This document shows positions 1 through 14,350 of a stretch of 64,000 nucleotides of DNA, in pieces. A program made the position numbers and the translations under genes. The stretch covers positions 37,861,406 through 37,925,405 of the forward strand of contig JAPFBE010000002.1 in the NCBI GenBank assembly GCA_034336665.1, written 5' to 3'. The DNA is from Luscinia megarhynchos (lineage: Eukaryota; Chordata; Aves; Passeriformes; Turdidae). The notes below the pieces were generated by a model. It had not been told where the DNA came from and did not search any database. It worked only from the letters and a program-made list of their open reading frames with translations. Position 1 is the stretch's first letter. Each line of letters begins with the position of its first letter.

Positions 1-3000
1 CATCACAACATTCTGTCCATTACCTCTCTTTTTCTCTTAGAGCTTTCCTGAACCTCAATGCTTTTGTGCTTAGCTGAAAGAGAAATCCACAAAAATATCA
101 TACACTGGGTTCCCTAAACTCATAAGGCTGTAATGCTCTCTGACTCTGTTTCAAGATCAAAAGACAGGACCTTTTATCTCCTCACCCCAATATATGAGAG
201 TAGGTGCAACTTCATTTCAAGAGCTTTAACTACTCCTGGTTTCTTATGGTGCTAAATATCTTTCATTCACATCAATAGACAAAATGTCCAGCACCTTGTG
301 ATAACAAATTCCAAAACTACTGCTGTGGAAGTTGGACCTTCAAAATTAATCAGGGTATGATTTAATTTATAATTGTATTTTTCATGCACAACTTTCAGTA
401 ATCTGCTGATATTCATATTGGTAAAGAAATGTTCATAGTGTACAGTTGCTCAGCTGGATTCCTACATGACCTTAGGAAAAACAAAAACTGGAGGCAATTA
501 GTATCTGTAAGTATCTGAAGCAGATGGATCCAGGCTCTTCTCAGCAGTGCTGAGCAATAAGACAAGAGGCAGTGGGAGAAAATTACACTCAGGAAGTTCC
601 ACCTGAATACAAGGAAGATCTTCTTTACCATATTAGGGACACACTCTCTTTAGGCTTGGGTGGGTCTCCTGAGGATTTACACTTCTTGCTAAGCAGTAAT
701 CTATGTGAATTTGAAGAGTCTCTTTGGAGGAGAATGATGATTTAGGTGCCATGCACAGATAGCATAACCTCATGGCTTTTTCATCTCTAAGACACCTGGA
801 GCACACAAACTGATGGTGCAAGCAGCAGGAAACTGGCATTTACCCCTATACTGGACCCTGCCCTGGAAGAAAAAGGGCTTTTCTAAAGTATGAACCTTTG
901 CAGGGCCAGCTAGCAAGGAAGCCTTTAGTTTCTTCCTCCTGCTCTGCCCCCGCCTGGGCCCTGGTACTGGAGGTAACCAGTGGGAACGGGTGTATGAAAT
1001 GCACTCCAGGACATTATAGCTCTGAAACCTCCAGCATTTCTCCAAGGAAAGAGGGAAAGGAGGGGCCAAAACACACCTTCAGCTTTTACCCTTTCTGTAT
1101 GCCTTGATCCACAGGATGAACTGATGTGAAATAGTAGGGTAGCCTTTAAAGAACAGCTACTCTTTCATTTAAAAATAGATGTATTTTTTACACAATTAAT
1201 CCAACACCGATTCAGAGACAACTTCAGCATTATCAATGGTCCCAAAGTGGACGTACAGCTAATATAATGCATTAAAACTTTATTGAAGCCAGTGATAATT
1301 TAAGTGGCTTCATCTTATATGATACATGGAAAGAAAACCTAGTGGCAAAGCCACTGGGAAAGAAATGACAAAAGAAAGTTAGTAACCTTCACTTTGAGAT
1401 TGTGTTTTGTAGTTTTTTTGTTGGTTTTTTTTTTCTTTTGCAGGTTTCTGCCTCAAACTAAAATCGGTTAATGAAGTTCTTCACTGTGAACAGGTCGATT
1501 ACTGTAAGGATTACATTTGTCTTTAATGAAGTTAATCTTATTGCAATTGCTCCTGCTCAAGAATCTTCTAATAAATGAAGTCTTGCATCCTAATGAGTTT
1601 CAAGCATATTAGAAAATTGTGAATAAATAAAAAAATCCAAAAATAATTTTTAATTATGCAGGGATTTTCTCCAAAGTGAATCCATCTCAGACAGGAAGGT
1701 AGCTTTAAGTACCTAGTGGTTTAAGAAGAACCATTTCTGAAGGGAATATTAGAAAGTTAATCTTTTACAGATGCAACACTTATAGCTCCAATTAATTAAT
1801 GAAGATGGAAATCAGCACAAGTTTGGTACAGAAAAGAAGACAAAAAGCTATTAAAACACAAGAATCTTAAAAAGAAAATCTGTTTTTTTTCTTCTTGGTT
1901 ATACCAGAGTAGAGCAAAAATTAGACTTTGGGTTATAAAAACTTCCTGAAAAATAATATTTTCTGTCTTCACAATTAAGACTATGAGATGAAACATACCT
2001 TAGGCAAAAGCCCCTTAGTTATTGTGAAGTTTTAAATCACCACTGAAATAGCTGGAGCTGTACTGATAAATCCAGCAGAACACCTGAACCATCCAAGTTT
2101 CTGCACAGAAGAGAACTGCAGTTTGACACCTGCCTATTCTATGGATATTTCAAAACCCACGTGGCTTCACCTGATAATAAAATGAGCTAAATCCAAATTC
2201 CTCAAACATTCTCCTTGCTAAACTGCCAACCTCAGTCATCCTGCTCTCTGCTTCTGATTTCTACATTTAATAACAAATCTGATCATCTCAGCTGAGTTAA
2301 ATAGCTCAGGGTTTTTGGTGCAGTAGTTAATCCATCTTTGTGCAGCTATGCAAAAGTTTCATCAACAACTTCCACAGAACTTAATCCTCAGCAGCAAGCC
2401 AACTAAAGCTGTGAGAGTGGGTAAAGTGCCTCTGAACTCATGTCCACAGGGCATAAATCCAAGCTGGAAAATCCAACCAGACTTCCACCTGAGTGGGAGG
2501 AGGCATGGCTAATTTGATTAGAAAGTGGCTAAGGTGCCCATTCCTGCTACCACTGCTAAAATAATAGTAGGCGAGGGCAAAAAACGGAGATGACACATTT
2601 GCAAACAATCTAAAAAGCAGTCCTCAAATTTACCTGTTCCACAACCTTCCAATGCCTTTACAACAAGGGATGTGGGTTTTCTTATGACTGTTTTTCCAAC
2701 AATAGAAAATTACTTGATGTCAACTTCTGTTTTTGAATGGCACGGACCGAGTTGGGTGGAGGAGGAAGGAGCCAGCCAAGAGGAAATTTGAGGCTTTCGT
2801 GTTTCTCCCTGTAAGCAGGTATGCATTGACTGTACTGCTTCCAAAGGCGTATGCTGCAACTCAGCATTAATAATAGCTCACAAAAATGTGGCTAAACCTG
2901 TATAATACACAAGATGTAGTCATAGCACCCTGTAGGACAGCACCCATTATAGTGCAACCTCAAGATGTCTGAGCAGTAAATCCTCTGCCCTCTGCAAGTC

Positions 3001-6000
3001 CACCACATTTACAACCTATTTGTTCCCAAAGTCCTCTGTCTCAGAATGAACCTGTCTAATAAAAGCAGCAGAAATCAGGGCCATGGGATTTTCCAACAAA
3101 ATATTTTTACTGGAAAATTCCATTTCTGAGAACTAAAATGGTCTTTCAAAATGAAACTGTTAAAGAACAAGGAAATAAGACATCCTGAGAAGATGCTCAG
3201 TGGGCTCTGGTGCTCCCACATCTTGTAATGCTCGTAATTATTTGTGGGTTTTTCAGTCAGATTCCTGCACAGCCTTGCTACATGGAGTGAAAAATAACCC
3301 CCAAGGTTTCTGCTGCAGAAACAAGGGGCAGGTAACCCTGTGGTTTTATCTTCAGTGGACCTTAGCTTTAGACTCTGCAATACAGGGCTGGAAAGCCTCA
3401 AATTCCTCTTTATGCAGAGGTTTCCAGACTCAACTACAGCTAGTTCCTCCTCTCATTGGATCTTAAAAGCCATGTGGCAGCAGAGTTTTCAAACTCAGTT
3501 TTATACCTAAACAAAAGATTTTAACTGTTTCCAAAACTTTTTTTGGTTGTTTCAGGGGAGGTTTTGTTGGGTTTGTGAGTTTGGGTTTTTCAATGGGCAG
3601 ATTGGGGGTTTTTTGGTGTTTGGTTTTTTTGTTTGTTTGTTTTGGGGGTTTTTGTGTGGTTTTTTTTTTTCTTTTCTTTTCATTTTTTTTTCTGCCACTG
3701 TGGAATATTTAGAACATCTTTTCTCAATTTGTCCTTACTCAGAATCTTTGGATCCCCAATAAAAAGGAAAAGTATCGTTTTCACCAGCTTCAATCAAAGC
3801 CGAAAAATAGAAAGAAAGAAAGAAGGAAAACACCAAACTTGTAGTATGATCCCCTGCTTGGGAAAGCCGTGGAGCTTTCCATCCCATCAGCAGAACTGCA
3901 TCATTGGTTAGAAAGAGCAACACTCAGAATGGTTTTGCATTGAAAATACAGAGGAACAGAAGAGCTTTGGCCTTTGTCATCACAATCAGAAAACGAGGAG
4001 TTTATCCTGTTACTTACATAACACAAAGATTTGTATTTCCCTGCTTTTCATTTAAGTGGCTTTTTTTAAAATCTTGGTCAGTAAATAAAGAAATTAGTTG
4101 AGAGATTTCATATGATGAGAAAAAAATGAAAAAAACCCCCACTTTTTTATATTCATCGAAATGTTTTCATTAAACAAACTCAAATTGTGGCCTTTTATTC
4201 AGATTAACTAAATTTTTTATTTTGGAGGGCAAAAACATTGCCTGTGATATACTTTGATAATGAAATTCTTATTGTCTTAGGACACCAGACCATTCTCTCA
4301 ATGTGTCTCTGCTTGCCTGTCCTCCTTCTCTCTTCCCACACCCCCAAAAGGTTTTGAATCTCGTTTTGATGAAATGTGTCAGAATGTTCTACAATTCTTA
4401 CAGTCTCAGCAAAGCAGGCTTATAAGTGAAGCTGTAAAAGAAACACTATTAATAGACCATTAGGGGTATAAGAACAAATATAAATCTTATTAAACATGGG
4501 AGAATTTGTACCAGAATTTCTCATAATGGCCCCACCACTTACAAATCAGCTCATTAACAATGTTGGGGAATTCAGGTTGTCTGTGTGATGAATGGCTGAA
4601 TGCATAAGGCTAATAGAAAAGTTTTAAAGAAACAAGAAACAGCAAAATAGAGACAATGATAATGTCCTGAAGAAACAGTAGGGAAGACAAATATTCAGGA
4701 ATTGCCTTCAGCTAGGAATTGTCTAAAAGAATGTTTTCTTCCCATATTTGATCACAGTGGAAAAAAGAAAAAGAGAAAAGAAGAAAAAGAGTCTAAACTA
4801 TTGTTATTGAATCTAGAAATCTACTGAGGCTGAATGATCTGTGAGAAATTATGGAGAAGTTTGATGTGCAAAAAGGCAAGGCCTGAAAGAGAAGAAAAAG
4901 CCTCCCCATCACACAGAACATTGCTCCCAGACAGTGATGGAGATCTAGGTTGGAAAAAACAAACATTTGCTTCCAAGGAAGTATTCAGAGAGAACACTAG
5001 ACCCATTCTATCCTTTTTTATAATGTATTATGACTGTGAGTAGAAGAATCAGTCCTGTTTTTAAAAAAGTCTTCACAGGTTATTTATTAGTTAATCACTT
5101 ATACTCTTCCATAGGAGTGGCCTTAAACTTCCAAGTGCAGCTGGGCTTTGCCATGAGCTAGACAGGGAGAGTATGGCAATACTGGGATCACACCAGGAGT
5201 GGTTGCACTGTGGGGTCACACAACCCAAGGCAGAGGAAGAATAAATATCACACTTGAGAAGGGTTTAAAGTAGGGTTAAAAAAAAACCAAGTTGCACTGA
5301 AAGTCTGAAGGAAATGTGGTATAAAGCCCAAAGCCATTTAAAAAGCAAAAAACCAATATTGGAAAAAAGTCTTTGAATGATTGAGAGAGGAAACAAGACT
5401 TTTTTTGGAGCAGCTCCCAATGAGTTCCCACCTCACCATTTTCTCTTCAAAGCAAAACTCTCCACTGTAAGCAGTTCTTACCCAGGTTTGCTGCCTGGGT
5501 GCACGGTCAGAGGGATTAGGGGGGGAGATCACAGATCACAGATGATGTGATTGCCTGTGCAAGGCAACAAAAACAGCCAGGGTGGATTGAGTGCTCTGTA
5601 GCAACTGCCCCATGACAGTATTCCCTCATAGTAAGCAAAAGCAGGATAAACTGGTCTGCAATTACCAAGAGGGTTAATTCACTCCTTTTAACGTAAACAT
5701 AGATCTAAAATGAGATTATATTACATCAGAAACAAGGCAAAGTTTGAGAATATTTGTTGAAAATTGGCCTAATGACTCTTTTGTCTTTGTAATTCACACC
5801 TTTCACCTTTGCTAATATCCAGCAATTGCAAATTGGCATACTACCAGAAAATGAGTATCTTTCACCTGTCCTGTTTGCTTTATCTGCTCTTTTCCCCTTC
5901 TTTATCAGGTAGTTCTCAGACACAATGGACTTTCTTTTAAAAGCTGCTAGTCATTTCCAATTTGTAACCACTGTACAGCCAGCTTCCTGTTGTTTGTTTT

Positions 6001-8696
6001 TAAACCAGGAGCCTTTTTTTGGCTAAGCTAATGACATCGAAGTATCTGTGCAACTCTGTGTGTTTTACAGTCCCTGGCTGGCAGCAGATTGCACCAAAAG
6101 AAATCATGATTCCTTAACATCCTACCCACCCAGGACACGTGGCCTACAGGCAATTTGTTGGAGACAATGAAGAAACTCAGGAGGACGATTTCTGGAGGTA
6201 CGAGACATTTTCAAAGCTGTTCTAAAGCTGGCACAGAAGCAGTGCCTGACCCAGAAGGGAGCCCAAGCCTTGAGCTGATCCCGTGTGTGGAACACCACAG
6301 GAGGGTCTCCAGCCATGAGCACCTCCACTTTGGCATGGGGAGAGCCCATGGTGGGCAGGAGGAGTGGTGCTGTGGGGATGAAGCCCTGCAGATGAGGAAG
6401 GAAGGCAGCCCAGGCTGTTTTGAAGGTGGTTGCTGAGCTGGGCTGGGTCTGCTTCCCTTTCACAGCAGAAAACCCAGAACCCTGGGGAAGCTGTTGTCAT
6501 CTGCCACCATGAATTACTTGCAAAATTTCTCCTCCCTTTAGTCCTCCAGCAGATGTCTTATGGCTCAGATTCAGGAAAATCACTACACCCATCTTGGACA
6601 CAGATCTTGCAGTGGCACTAGAAGCAAGGAAGGAATTTGCCATGCCCTTATAAAGACAAATTTTCCGTGTACCCAGAGTCACATGGACTGCAGGGTTAGG
6701 AATTGCCCTGTTTCAATTAGCACAGGCAGACTGTGCTGCCTCTGTGCCCTGAAGGTGATGGTAACACCTCCTACACAATATATCTTTATATTCTGTAGTT
6801 TGTTATTTATTAAGTATTCCTTTCCAGAAGAATCATCAGTACTAACCAGAGCAGAGAGGAGTCCCCTTTGCCAGGAAGCTTCTTCTCTCAAGATTCCAGT
6901 TTCATGAATCAGATTTCTGTTTAACTCATTTTTTCTGGCACAGAATACAGCAGATTCATTCCATGCAGACAAGTAACAGCAGAAAAGGATGCAAGCATCT
7001 TTCAGGGGGGAGTAAGTTAGCATAAAAAGGGAAGAAGCTAGCAAATCAAGTCCAATTTGACAGCTGTCTTTTCTTCAGGCACACAGAACTTCCAAGTAGA
7101 TCCTCTCTGCTGTCAGTTTTTAGCTTTCTTTCTCTTCCTTATCACTTTGCTAGGAAGCAACACTCATGTTTTGTAAGCACCTGCACCCCAGTTTAGTAAA
7201 GTACTATGGCTATGAGGGCAGCAGGAAGAATTTGCAAGAGGTTTGTTACAGTGCTGACATGCTCTCAGCAGATACAGAGGCATACTTGATTCAAACATCT
7301 CATAGATCTGTTTTCCTCCCATGGTTAAGCAAGATTTCATCTTTTAGAAGGTTTGGTGGAAATCTGTAGAAAATATGTGGCATGAAAATACCAAATTGCA
7401 AGTCTGAGATTAGAATACAGCCCTGCCTTTCCACTGAAGCCTGAGGTGCATGCTGCTTGCTTACTCATCACAGTAACCAGTCTGGTGCATCTTTCCATGT
7501 TTTCAATATTAGATTATCTGAGGATATAAAATCAAGTTGGCAGAATGAGTCAGCTGATAGATTATTGCCTGGTAGAGAAAAAGCACAGGAATGTCATGAT
7601 ATTTGCCTACAAAGAAGCTATGAGATTGTAAGGATGATAAGCATGAACTCGATTACTGCTAATAAGTTCTGCTTCATGTCACAGATATTTCTTTTGTATA
7701 ATTTTTTGTTAATATCCTACAGTTGATAAAATATTTCAGAGAAATTAAACTGATGAATACTGTTTCATTGGCATCATTAAAAATTCAAGCAGTAATACCA
7801 CAATAACAATTTAAGTTACTGCTAAAAAAACAAACAGTTCCAGCTCAATGGTATCAAATACAATTAAGAAAACAGCATATTGACTCCAATGTTATTAGGA
7901 GTACAGTTTAAGTTGCTACAATTATTTTTTTCTATTATGGACACCACACCTAATTCTCTCCCTTTGTAGAGCTGAAAGTTAATATTTCACTTTGCATGTA
8001 TATGTTATATATTCCCAGCTAGAGCTGGGATAGATGATTGCTGACTGGCAGTTGCTGCTGCTGCCCCATCTCTACACAGCAGAAAAAAACCCCCAACAGA
8101 AGTAAAGCAGTGACAGTGGTGTTCAATTAATTGTCCCTCTGGAAGCTGAAACAGTTGTCCACTCTGATACTGGGAGCCTGTACATTCTCCCACTCTTTTT
8201 CCTGCCATGCCTGTGGTTCAGCAACTTGACAGCTCTCCACAAGTTTCCCCTCAGGTCTGGTCTGACCAAGGGAACAGATATGGTGGCCTCACTTTGCTCC
8301 CAAGAAGGGCTCCTCTGTCTGCTGCCCTGTGGGGCAGGTGAGCTCAAACTACAGGAGGTCATTCAAGAAGACACTTTGGAAGAAATCTGCTCATCTTTGT
8401 CCTGCACTGGCCAGAGCACTTTAGCTATAAATACCATAATACCAGTGGGGCTCTTCAGGGAGAGCTGGAGGGAATCACACCTGCAAGGTGCTCCGAGTAA
8501 AACTGCAGGACTGATGGAAGGTGTTACCCGGGGTTCACAGGTAACAAAGACCCTGTCTCCACACAGATTTGGATTGAGCTCTCACAGCCTTCATCTGAGT
8601 CCACAGGCAGTGGGAAAGCCTGGCACTCTTCCCCACCAGGAGCATTTGGGAGGTAAAAGTCATCAGTGGAAGACTGACTGACTAGAAACCAAGTGC
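1..8696. other. Intergenic or intronic stretch, no gene seen
   Basis: Apart from the T/G-rich tract at 3536-3691, I see only AT-leaning single-copy sequence with a locally GC-richer patch near 6180-6480 and another at 8230-8690. Open frames there occur on both strands at once and show no family motif. No splice-flanked conserved exon was recognised. Confidence 0.6.
3536..3691 (+). repeat. T/G-rich low-complexity tract
   Basis: This stretch of T runs is interrupted by G groups (TTTTGGTTG, TGGGGGTTTTTTGG, GTTTGTTTGTTTTGGGGG) and then an almost pure T/C end. Plus-strand open frames through it are composition artefacts. Confidence 0.92.
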
Positions 8697-9290
8697 TCAT
8701 TAAAGCCAGTGAGTCCCTCCCACAGGATGTAGTCCTTCAGGAACAGGCTGCTCCAGTGCAGGTCCCCCATGGGTCACAGGTCCTGACAGCAACACTCCCA
8801 CACAGACTCCTCTCTCCACAGGGCCACAGGTCCTGCCAGGAGCCTGCTCCAAGATGGGCTGGTGTGGGCTCCTCAATGAGCTGCAGGAGGATCTCTGCTC
8901 CACTGGTGCTCCTCCCTGGGCTGCAGGGGCACAGCTGCCTTGCCATGGTCTGTGCCACAGGCTGCAGGGGAACCTCGGCTCCAGTGCCTGGAGCACCTCC
9001 TGCTCCCCCATCTCCACTGACCTTGGGTCTGCAGGGCTGCTCCTCTCATATTCTCACTCCTCTCTCTGGCTGCAGTTGCCTTTGTGCAGTAAGTTTTCCC
9101 ATTCTGAAATATGTTATCTCAGAAGTTCTGCCACTGTTCCTGGTGGGCTCAGCCTTGGCCAGCAGCGGGTCCATTTTGGAGCCAGCTGGCATTGGCTACA
9201 TCATATATGGGGGAATTTTCTAGCAACTTCTCACAGAATCCATGCCTGTAGCCCCCTCCCCAGCTACCAAAACCTCACCATGCAAACCCA
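8697..9290 (-). mobile_element. Endogenous retrovirus LTR fragment (avian), reverse orientation
   Basis: This GC-rich block of repeated short phrases (GGTCACAGGTCCTG, CTCCAGTGC, GGGCTGCAGGGGCACAG, CTGCAGGGGAACCTC) ends at the right with TAGCCCCCTCCCCAGCTACC and a TGCAAACCCA border. I recall this as a dispersed avian ERV LTR, read here on the minus strand with its 5' border near 9290. The 3' part, including the expected LTR end, is missing on the left, so this is a truncated solo-type remnant with no gag, pol or env attached. The plus-strand open frames of 176 and 182 codons across it are by-products of its composition. The exact LTR family name was not determined. Confidence 0.75.
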
Positions 9291-11690
9291 AAGCAGCATT
9301 CCCCTGGGGGAAGGGCAGATATCTACACAGCTGGCCATCAGTCCTCATCCAAAGTTTTCTCCTCCCATGGCCAGGAGCAGAGCCCTCTCTGATCATCAGT
9401 GAGGGGAAGCTGATATTGCAAAGGAAGAAAAAAATAATGTGGAAGCAGCAAGAAAAAACAACAAACTATGATACTGAGATGCGGAAGGAAGACAACTTGC
9501 CTGAGACATCTCACAACATACAAAAAATCCAAAATTGCAGAGCAGAACCATAGTTTCCATAGGCTTTTCTGTTTTTTCTGTCACAGAAACCATGACTACT
9601 AGCTATTTAATGGCCAATAGCTTCCTGTCATCTCAGATAGTTACAAAACAAGAGGGAGGCAGGTGCTGCCAGCCTGTCTTGTGTCATGACCATGGTGACT
9701 GTCACACTGCACTCCTGGGGAATGCCACAGCTCCAGGGAAGCAATGGACCCTCACTGCTCCTGAGGGATCCACAGAAAGGAAAGAACCTTTCTACAACAA
9801 CATGCTTTTTTCTTCCTCCTGGATAGTTTATTTATAGTGAAGCCAAGCAAAATTGCCCAGTATTGCTTTCTCTGAGCATGAACTGCTTGTAGGATGGTTG
9901 ACTACTTCCTTCCTGCAGCACTGTGATGGGAGGAAAAGGCATGGTCTCTCTAATTTAACAGGTAAAATAAAATAGAATGAAAATGAAAAATATTCTTAAT
10001 GAAAAGTGGTTGCTTTCTTTTTTTCCAATAAAGAAAAATCTGAGTAAGAATAACATCCCAAATAGTCCTGATAAACTTCAAAACTTCCACTTGAAGAGTT
10101 ACTGGGAAACATTTCTGAGGCCAGAGAGATTTCTGTATTTATTAACAGGCAGAGTTCAAAAGATTAATCACACAGAGTCTTTGATATTTTATCATGCAAA
10201 AGAATAATCCTGATAAGAAAAACGTTTTGGCAAGAGCACCCTCACTGTTGAACACATGATGGTTACTGAGGAAGAGGGAACAAGATCTAACTTGTTGAAG
10301 TGGCACTGCAAATGCAGAAGAAATGCAGGTTTTACTGAACACTGGTTCTAGACACTTCTGTAGGTATTTGTCCGATTTCTTGGACTGCCTCTCATACAGA
10401 AACCAGTGGGAGGAATGAAAATAGAAAAGCCCTCTCGCTCATGCCGTTTATTTTTCCTCTTTCTCATTGCTGCTGGTTTTAACGTTGGGAAAGGATTCTC
10501 TAGGGGGTTCACAGGGCCATTTGTCTCTGAATCACAGAGAACAGGCAGCTTAGTGAAAAACCACACTGGGGGAAAAGAAATCCAAACCACAAGTCATCAA
10601 GGTGAGTTAGTATTTCCGCCCCTGGTTTTGCAAGGGATTAACAATTTATAAAGACTTAACTAATCTCTGCTTTGCCTGTACAGCTGAAATATTAATAATG
10701 CCATACATCTTGTAGGTCTGTTGTATTTCCTCCATGGCAAGTCTGCCACAGTGAATATAGCTCCAGGCTGTTTCTGTGTTACTGAAACTCACATCATTGT
10801 GCTTTTCTGACCCTTTTTCTCCATTATCATTAAAAAGAAAAAGGAGGAAGGTTTTTTCCACTCAGACTCTGCTGTCACTCTTCTTGCCCACCATATATTA
10901 TTTTCCTTCTCATTATCTCAGCCACAACAGTAAAAGTACAGAATGAAGCACAGACAAAAAAAGCCTGGAGCTATCTTAGAATGTCTGATGTCACAAGAAT
11001 TGCCTAACTAGCCAGCTTCCCTTTGCAATCAGATTTGATATCTGATGCAAGATGGCTGGAAACCTGCAAGTGCTTTTAGTTCTGACTTTCCTTCTGCCTT
11101 TCTCTTGTTTACATTTTTTTGTAATCTCTAGAAGTTTGAGTTTTATTTTCTTTACTTTGATTTCACAAATATTCTTATTCATGTTTTAGGTTGCATGAAT
11201 GTCTAAGGTTTCTAGAGCAGAGTAAACCTCGGTTTTCAGAACAGCCCACAGCTTCTGTGCTATACTAAAAGCCTTTTAACCACAACCCATAAAACATGCA
11301 CCACTAGGGAAAATTTTTTTGATGGCCTTTTTTTCTTTCCTGGTTACGAGGTAACTCAAACTTCAGGACAGCTTAATTTCTAGCCTAATAAATGCTCCCA
11401 GTGCAAATAGCTGTACCCCTGCTTCATCCCTGTGTCTCCTCAGGGTGGAGGAGAAAAAATACTAAAAAAAAACCAACAAAAAAAAAGCTAGATAAGATCT
11501 GACCTTTTCCGGTTCTGGACAAAACATTATCAAGGATGCTTTTGGCTTTCATCTTTCTGCAATTAAAATGTACCTCCCTAGCAAATATTTTATGAATCCC
11601 ATTGGTTTCTGTGCAGCAAAAACAAATGGCAAAAGAAACCAATCTAAAGGAAACAGTTTGGCTTTTGGAGCATTGGGCCTTATCATTATG

Positions 11691-11732
11691 GGTTTTTTTC
11701 CTTTTTTTTTTTTTTTCCTTTCTTTTTTTTTG
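11691..11732 (+). repeat. T-rich tract
   Basis: An almost pure T/C tract of about 42 bases starting GGTTTTTTTCC. Confidence 0.88.
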
Positions 11733-12311
11733 ATCTCTACTTTATTCTTTTGTCCAGAAATTTCAAAATTTATTCCCAACTTGGAACACACAATTATTTA
11801 TGACAATAAATCAGTTGACTTCACTGTTTCAGTGCCATCCAAAATGGCTTTGTAATCTGGAAAAAAATAATTGTTCTGAGGAGAAAGGGAGCAATGGACA
11901 TTTCCCAGGCTTTTTTGACCTTCTGAGCAAGAATTGGAGCTTGCCTAGTGGTTTAGATGCTAATCTATCTACCCAGTGTGTGGGTGTGCTCTGAGTCACA
12001 GCCAACATGTGCACTCACTTCTAAAACAGGGCTTCCTAAATATTTTTGTAAGGGTAGCTTTTGTTTAACTTTCATTTGGCAGAGTCCCACATTGGGAACA
12101 GTCAAAAGCTCAGGAAGGACCATATGTTGCATGTAAACTGCTAAGGAGAGCTTCAAAAGTTTTCAAATCTTTTTCTCTCAAACGGAAGAAGACTCACCCT
12201 TCTCCCTAACATGATTCAAGATATTGCTTTTTTCTCACCCACTTGCCAGAAAACCACATCTGTCAGACTTCAAGTCTGCAACAACTGTCTGTCCACAGTG
12301 AAGATAAATGT

Positions 12312-12445
12312 CTTTTTGTTTGGGTTTTTTTGGTTGTTTTTTTTGTTTGTTTGTTTGTTTTGTTGTTTGGGGTTTTTTAGTGTTTTGTTTCATTTAGCTG
12401 GGGTTTTTTTGTTTGTTTTGTGTGTTTGTTGCATTTTTTTTTTTA
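12312..12445 (+). repeat. T/G-rich low-complexity tract
   Basis: An imperfect TTTG and TTTGGGG array with T runs, like that at 3536-3691. Open frames across it encode only F/L/G/V/C-rich peptides and are not genes. Confidence 0.92.
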
Positions 12446-14306
12446 AGCCAGCTACCGAATGTCCAGCTACCAAAACTCAAGGGACATTCTGCTGAGGATG
12501 TTCCAGGCAACTGTAACCATGTAAATCTGAGCAAACAGGACACAGTGGCCCTATACAGGCAGCGGGCACTGCAGAGATTACTGCAAGAAGCATTTTTTTG
12601 ATATTGTTCTCCCTATTACATAACTGAGATTGGGGATAATGAACATGTTTCAGTCAAAGCATCAGAGGTGTTACAAATTGCTTTCTCTCTAGGAGGCCCT
12701 GTTATTAACCCAGTTACTCCTAGTAATAATACCTGCTGCTCTGCAAACAAGCCTGAAAAATGCACTGGGGCCAGATTCAATAAAGGGCTTTGGTGACTCA
12801 GCGTTAAGTTGGTGTAATACCCCGTATTTAAGATCTCAGGCCTTTGAGCAGAGCCTGAGTCCTGAGCAATAGATCTATAAAGTGCACAAAGAGTGTTAGG
12901 AGCTTGCAATAACAACCCCAAGCAGCTTAGCATGTACCTGCATAGACCTAGCCAATAAAGCTGGCTGTGTGGGAAGAGAAACCCTAAAACCCACCTGTCA
13001 GACCTGCAAGGAGACTCTTGAATTTGGCTGGGATCTGCAAACTGGATCCCTCCCAAAATATAACTTCTTGGGCTTTTTTGCCCCCTTTATTTATTTTCCT
13101 TTTTCTTTTTTTCTCCTTCCCTTCAGAGAATTGTGCAGGCCTTGTGCTTTTTAATGCTCCCTCTTTGCCACAGTTGCCACACAATCATAGGAGACCCTGC
13201 TGCTGAAGCAGTGACCTGGAATTGGATGTCCTAAGTTTGGTCCCTTCTTTGGCTGCATGGTATGTGTGGGAAGGGGGCTGCTATTCCTGCCCACCCTCCT
13301 CCCACCCAAGCTTATGCAATTAGCAGCTCTAAAGTAGGTCAGTCTGAGTGGGCTGGAAGGATGTGCTCCTCATCCTCCATCTGCAAGTGTGCAGGAAACA
13401 TTTCAAGAAACACTAGTCCATAAAGAAAAAGAGCACATTAGGCAACTGAGTCAGGTTTCCTCATGCTCAGGACACTCACCTGGCATGAGGGCATCCAGGT
13501 TTCTGGTCCTTGTCTGTGCTTGGTTCTCTGTGTTTTAACCATTGGTGGTTAAATGTGAAGGACAAGAAAAAGAAGTCCCAGCAGGGAAACTAAAACTCAG
13601 GCCTGTCCAGCTCTGCTTGGAATGAGTAACCAGCACCAGGCTGGTGGCATGGTTGACGTGGGGCTTCCTGTTGCCAGAGTAGCCTCTCTGCTGCTGGCAT
13701 GGCTTTGTCTCAAGAGACTGAAAAGGTTTGAATATTCTGTTTAAATCGGGAATGAAAATCTCCAAGTCCTCTGAAGTAAATACTCAGCCTACCATGAAGT
13801 GCTTGAGCAGAGAAGAGGAATTTTGCATTTTGGCAGTAAAAAGCAAGAGTCACTGCACATAAGGTGAGAAATATGTCCCTGAAAGCTGAGTATGTTTAGA
13901 GTATACTTGTGTCCCTATAATAGGCTTAGTTAGGGGTATGTATAAAATGACACTTGAATTACTCACTCAACTCCACTAAGAATGGGGCATCTCAGGATAC
14001 ACATAGACATACAGCTTCAAGATCTTGGTCAATTGAAAAGCAAATAAGTTTTTGAGCTTAATCACCATCAGCTTTGTTGGGATTTTAGTCTTAAATGTCT
14101 CAGCTGAGTCAGGTCCCAGGTCAGAAAATCTGGTATGGATTTGACACCTTGCTCTTTTTAAAGGAGCAGCAAGGGACAGAGTCTCCTGCAGACTGCAGCA
14201 CTCCAAACTCCATCCCTCTGGAAGGAAACACCATGCAAAATTTTGTTCTCAGTTACATCATTACAACTTTGACAGCATAATTGAGCCAAAAATATGATAG
14301 TAGGAT

Positions 14307-14350
14307 TGGTTTGTGGGGGTTTTCGTTTTGGTTTTTTTGTTTTATTTTTC
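14307..14350 (+). repeat. T/G-rich low-complexity tract, short
   Basis: A short tract GATTGGTTTGTGGGGGTTTT followed by T runs with G. It has the same base pattern and strand as its longer neighbours. Confidence 0.88.

Noticed and set aside
6122..6500. Overlapping open frames on both strands in a GC-rich patch
   Set aside because: Three frames are open at once, which points to composition rather than coding. No conserved motif was seen.
8226..8681. 151-codon plus-strand frame
   Set aside because: It lies in GC-rich sequence beside the LTR, has no known motif, and the opposite strand is also open in part.
8693..9402. Plus-strand frames of 176 and 182 codons
   Set aside because: They lie antisense over the ERV LTR fragment and overlap each other in different frames. 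They result from its GC-rich, stop-poor composition.
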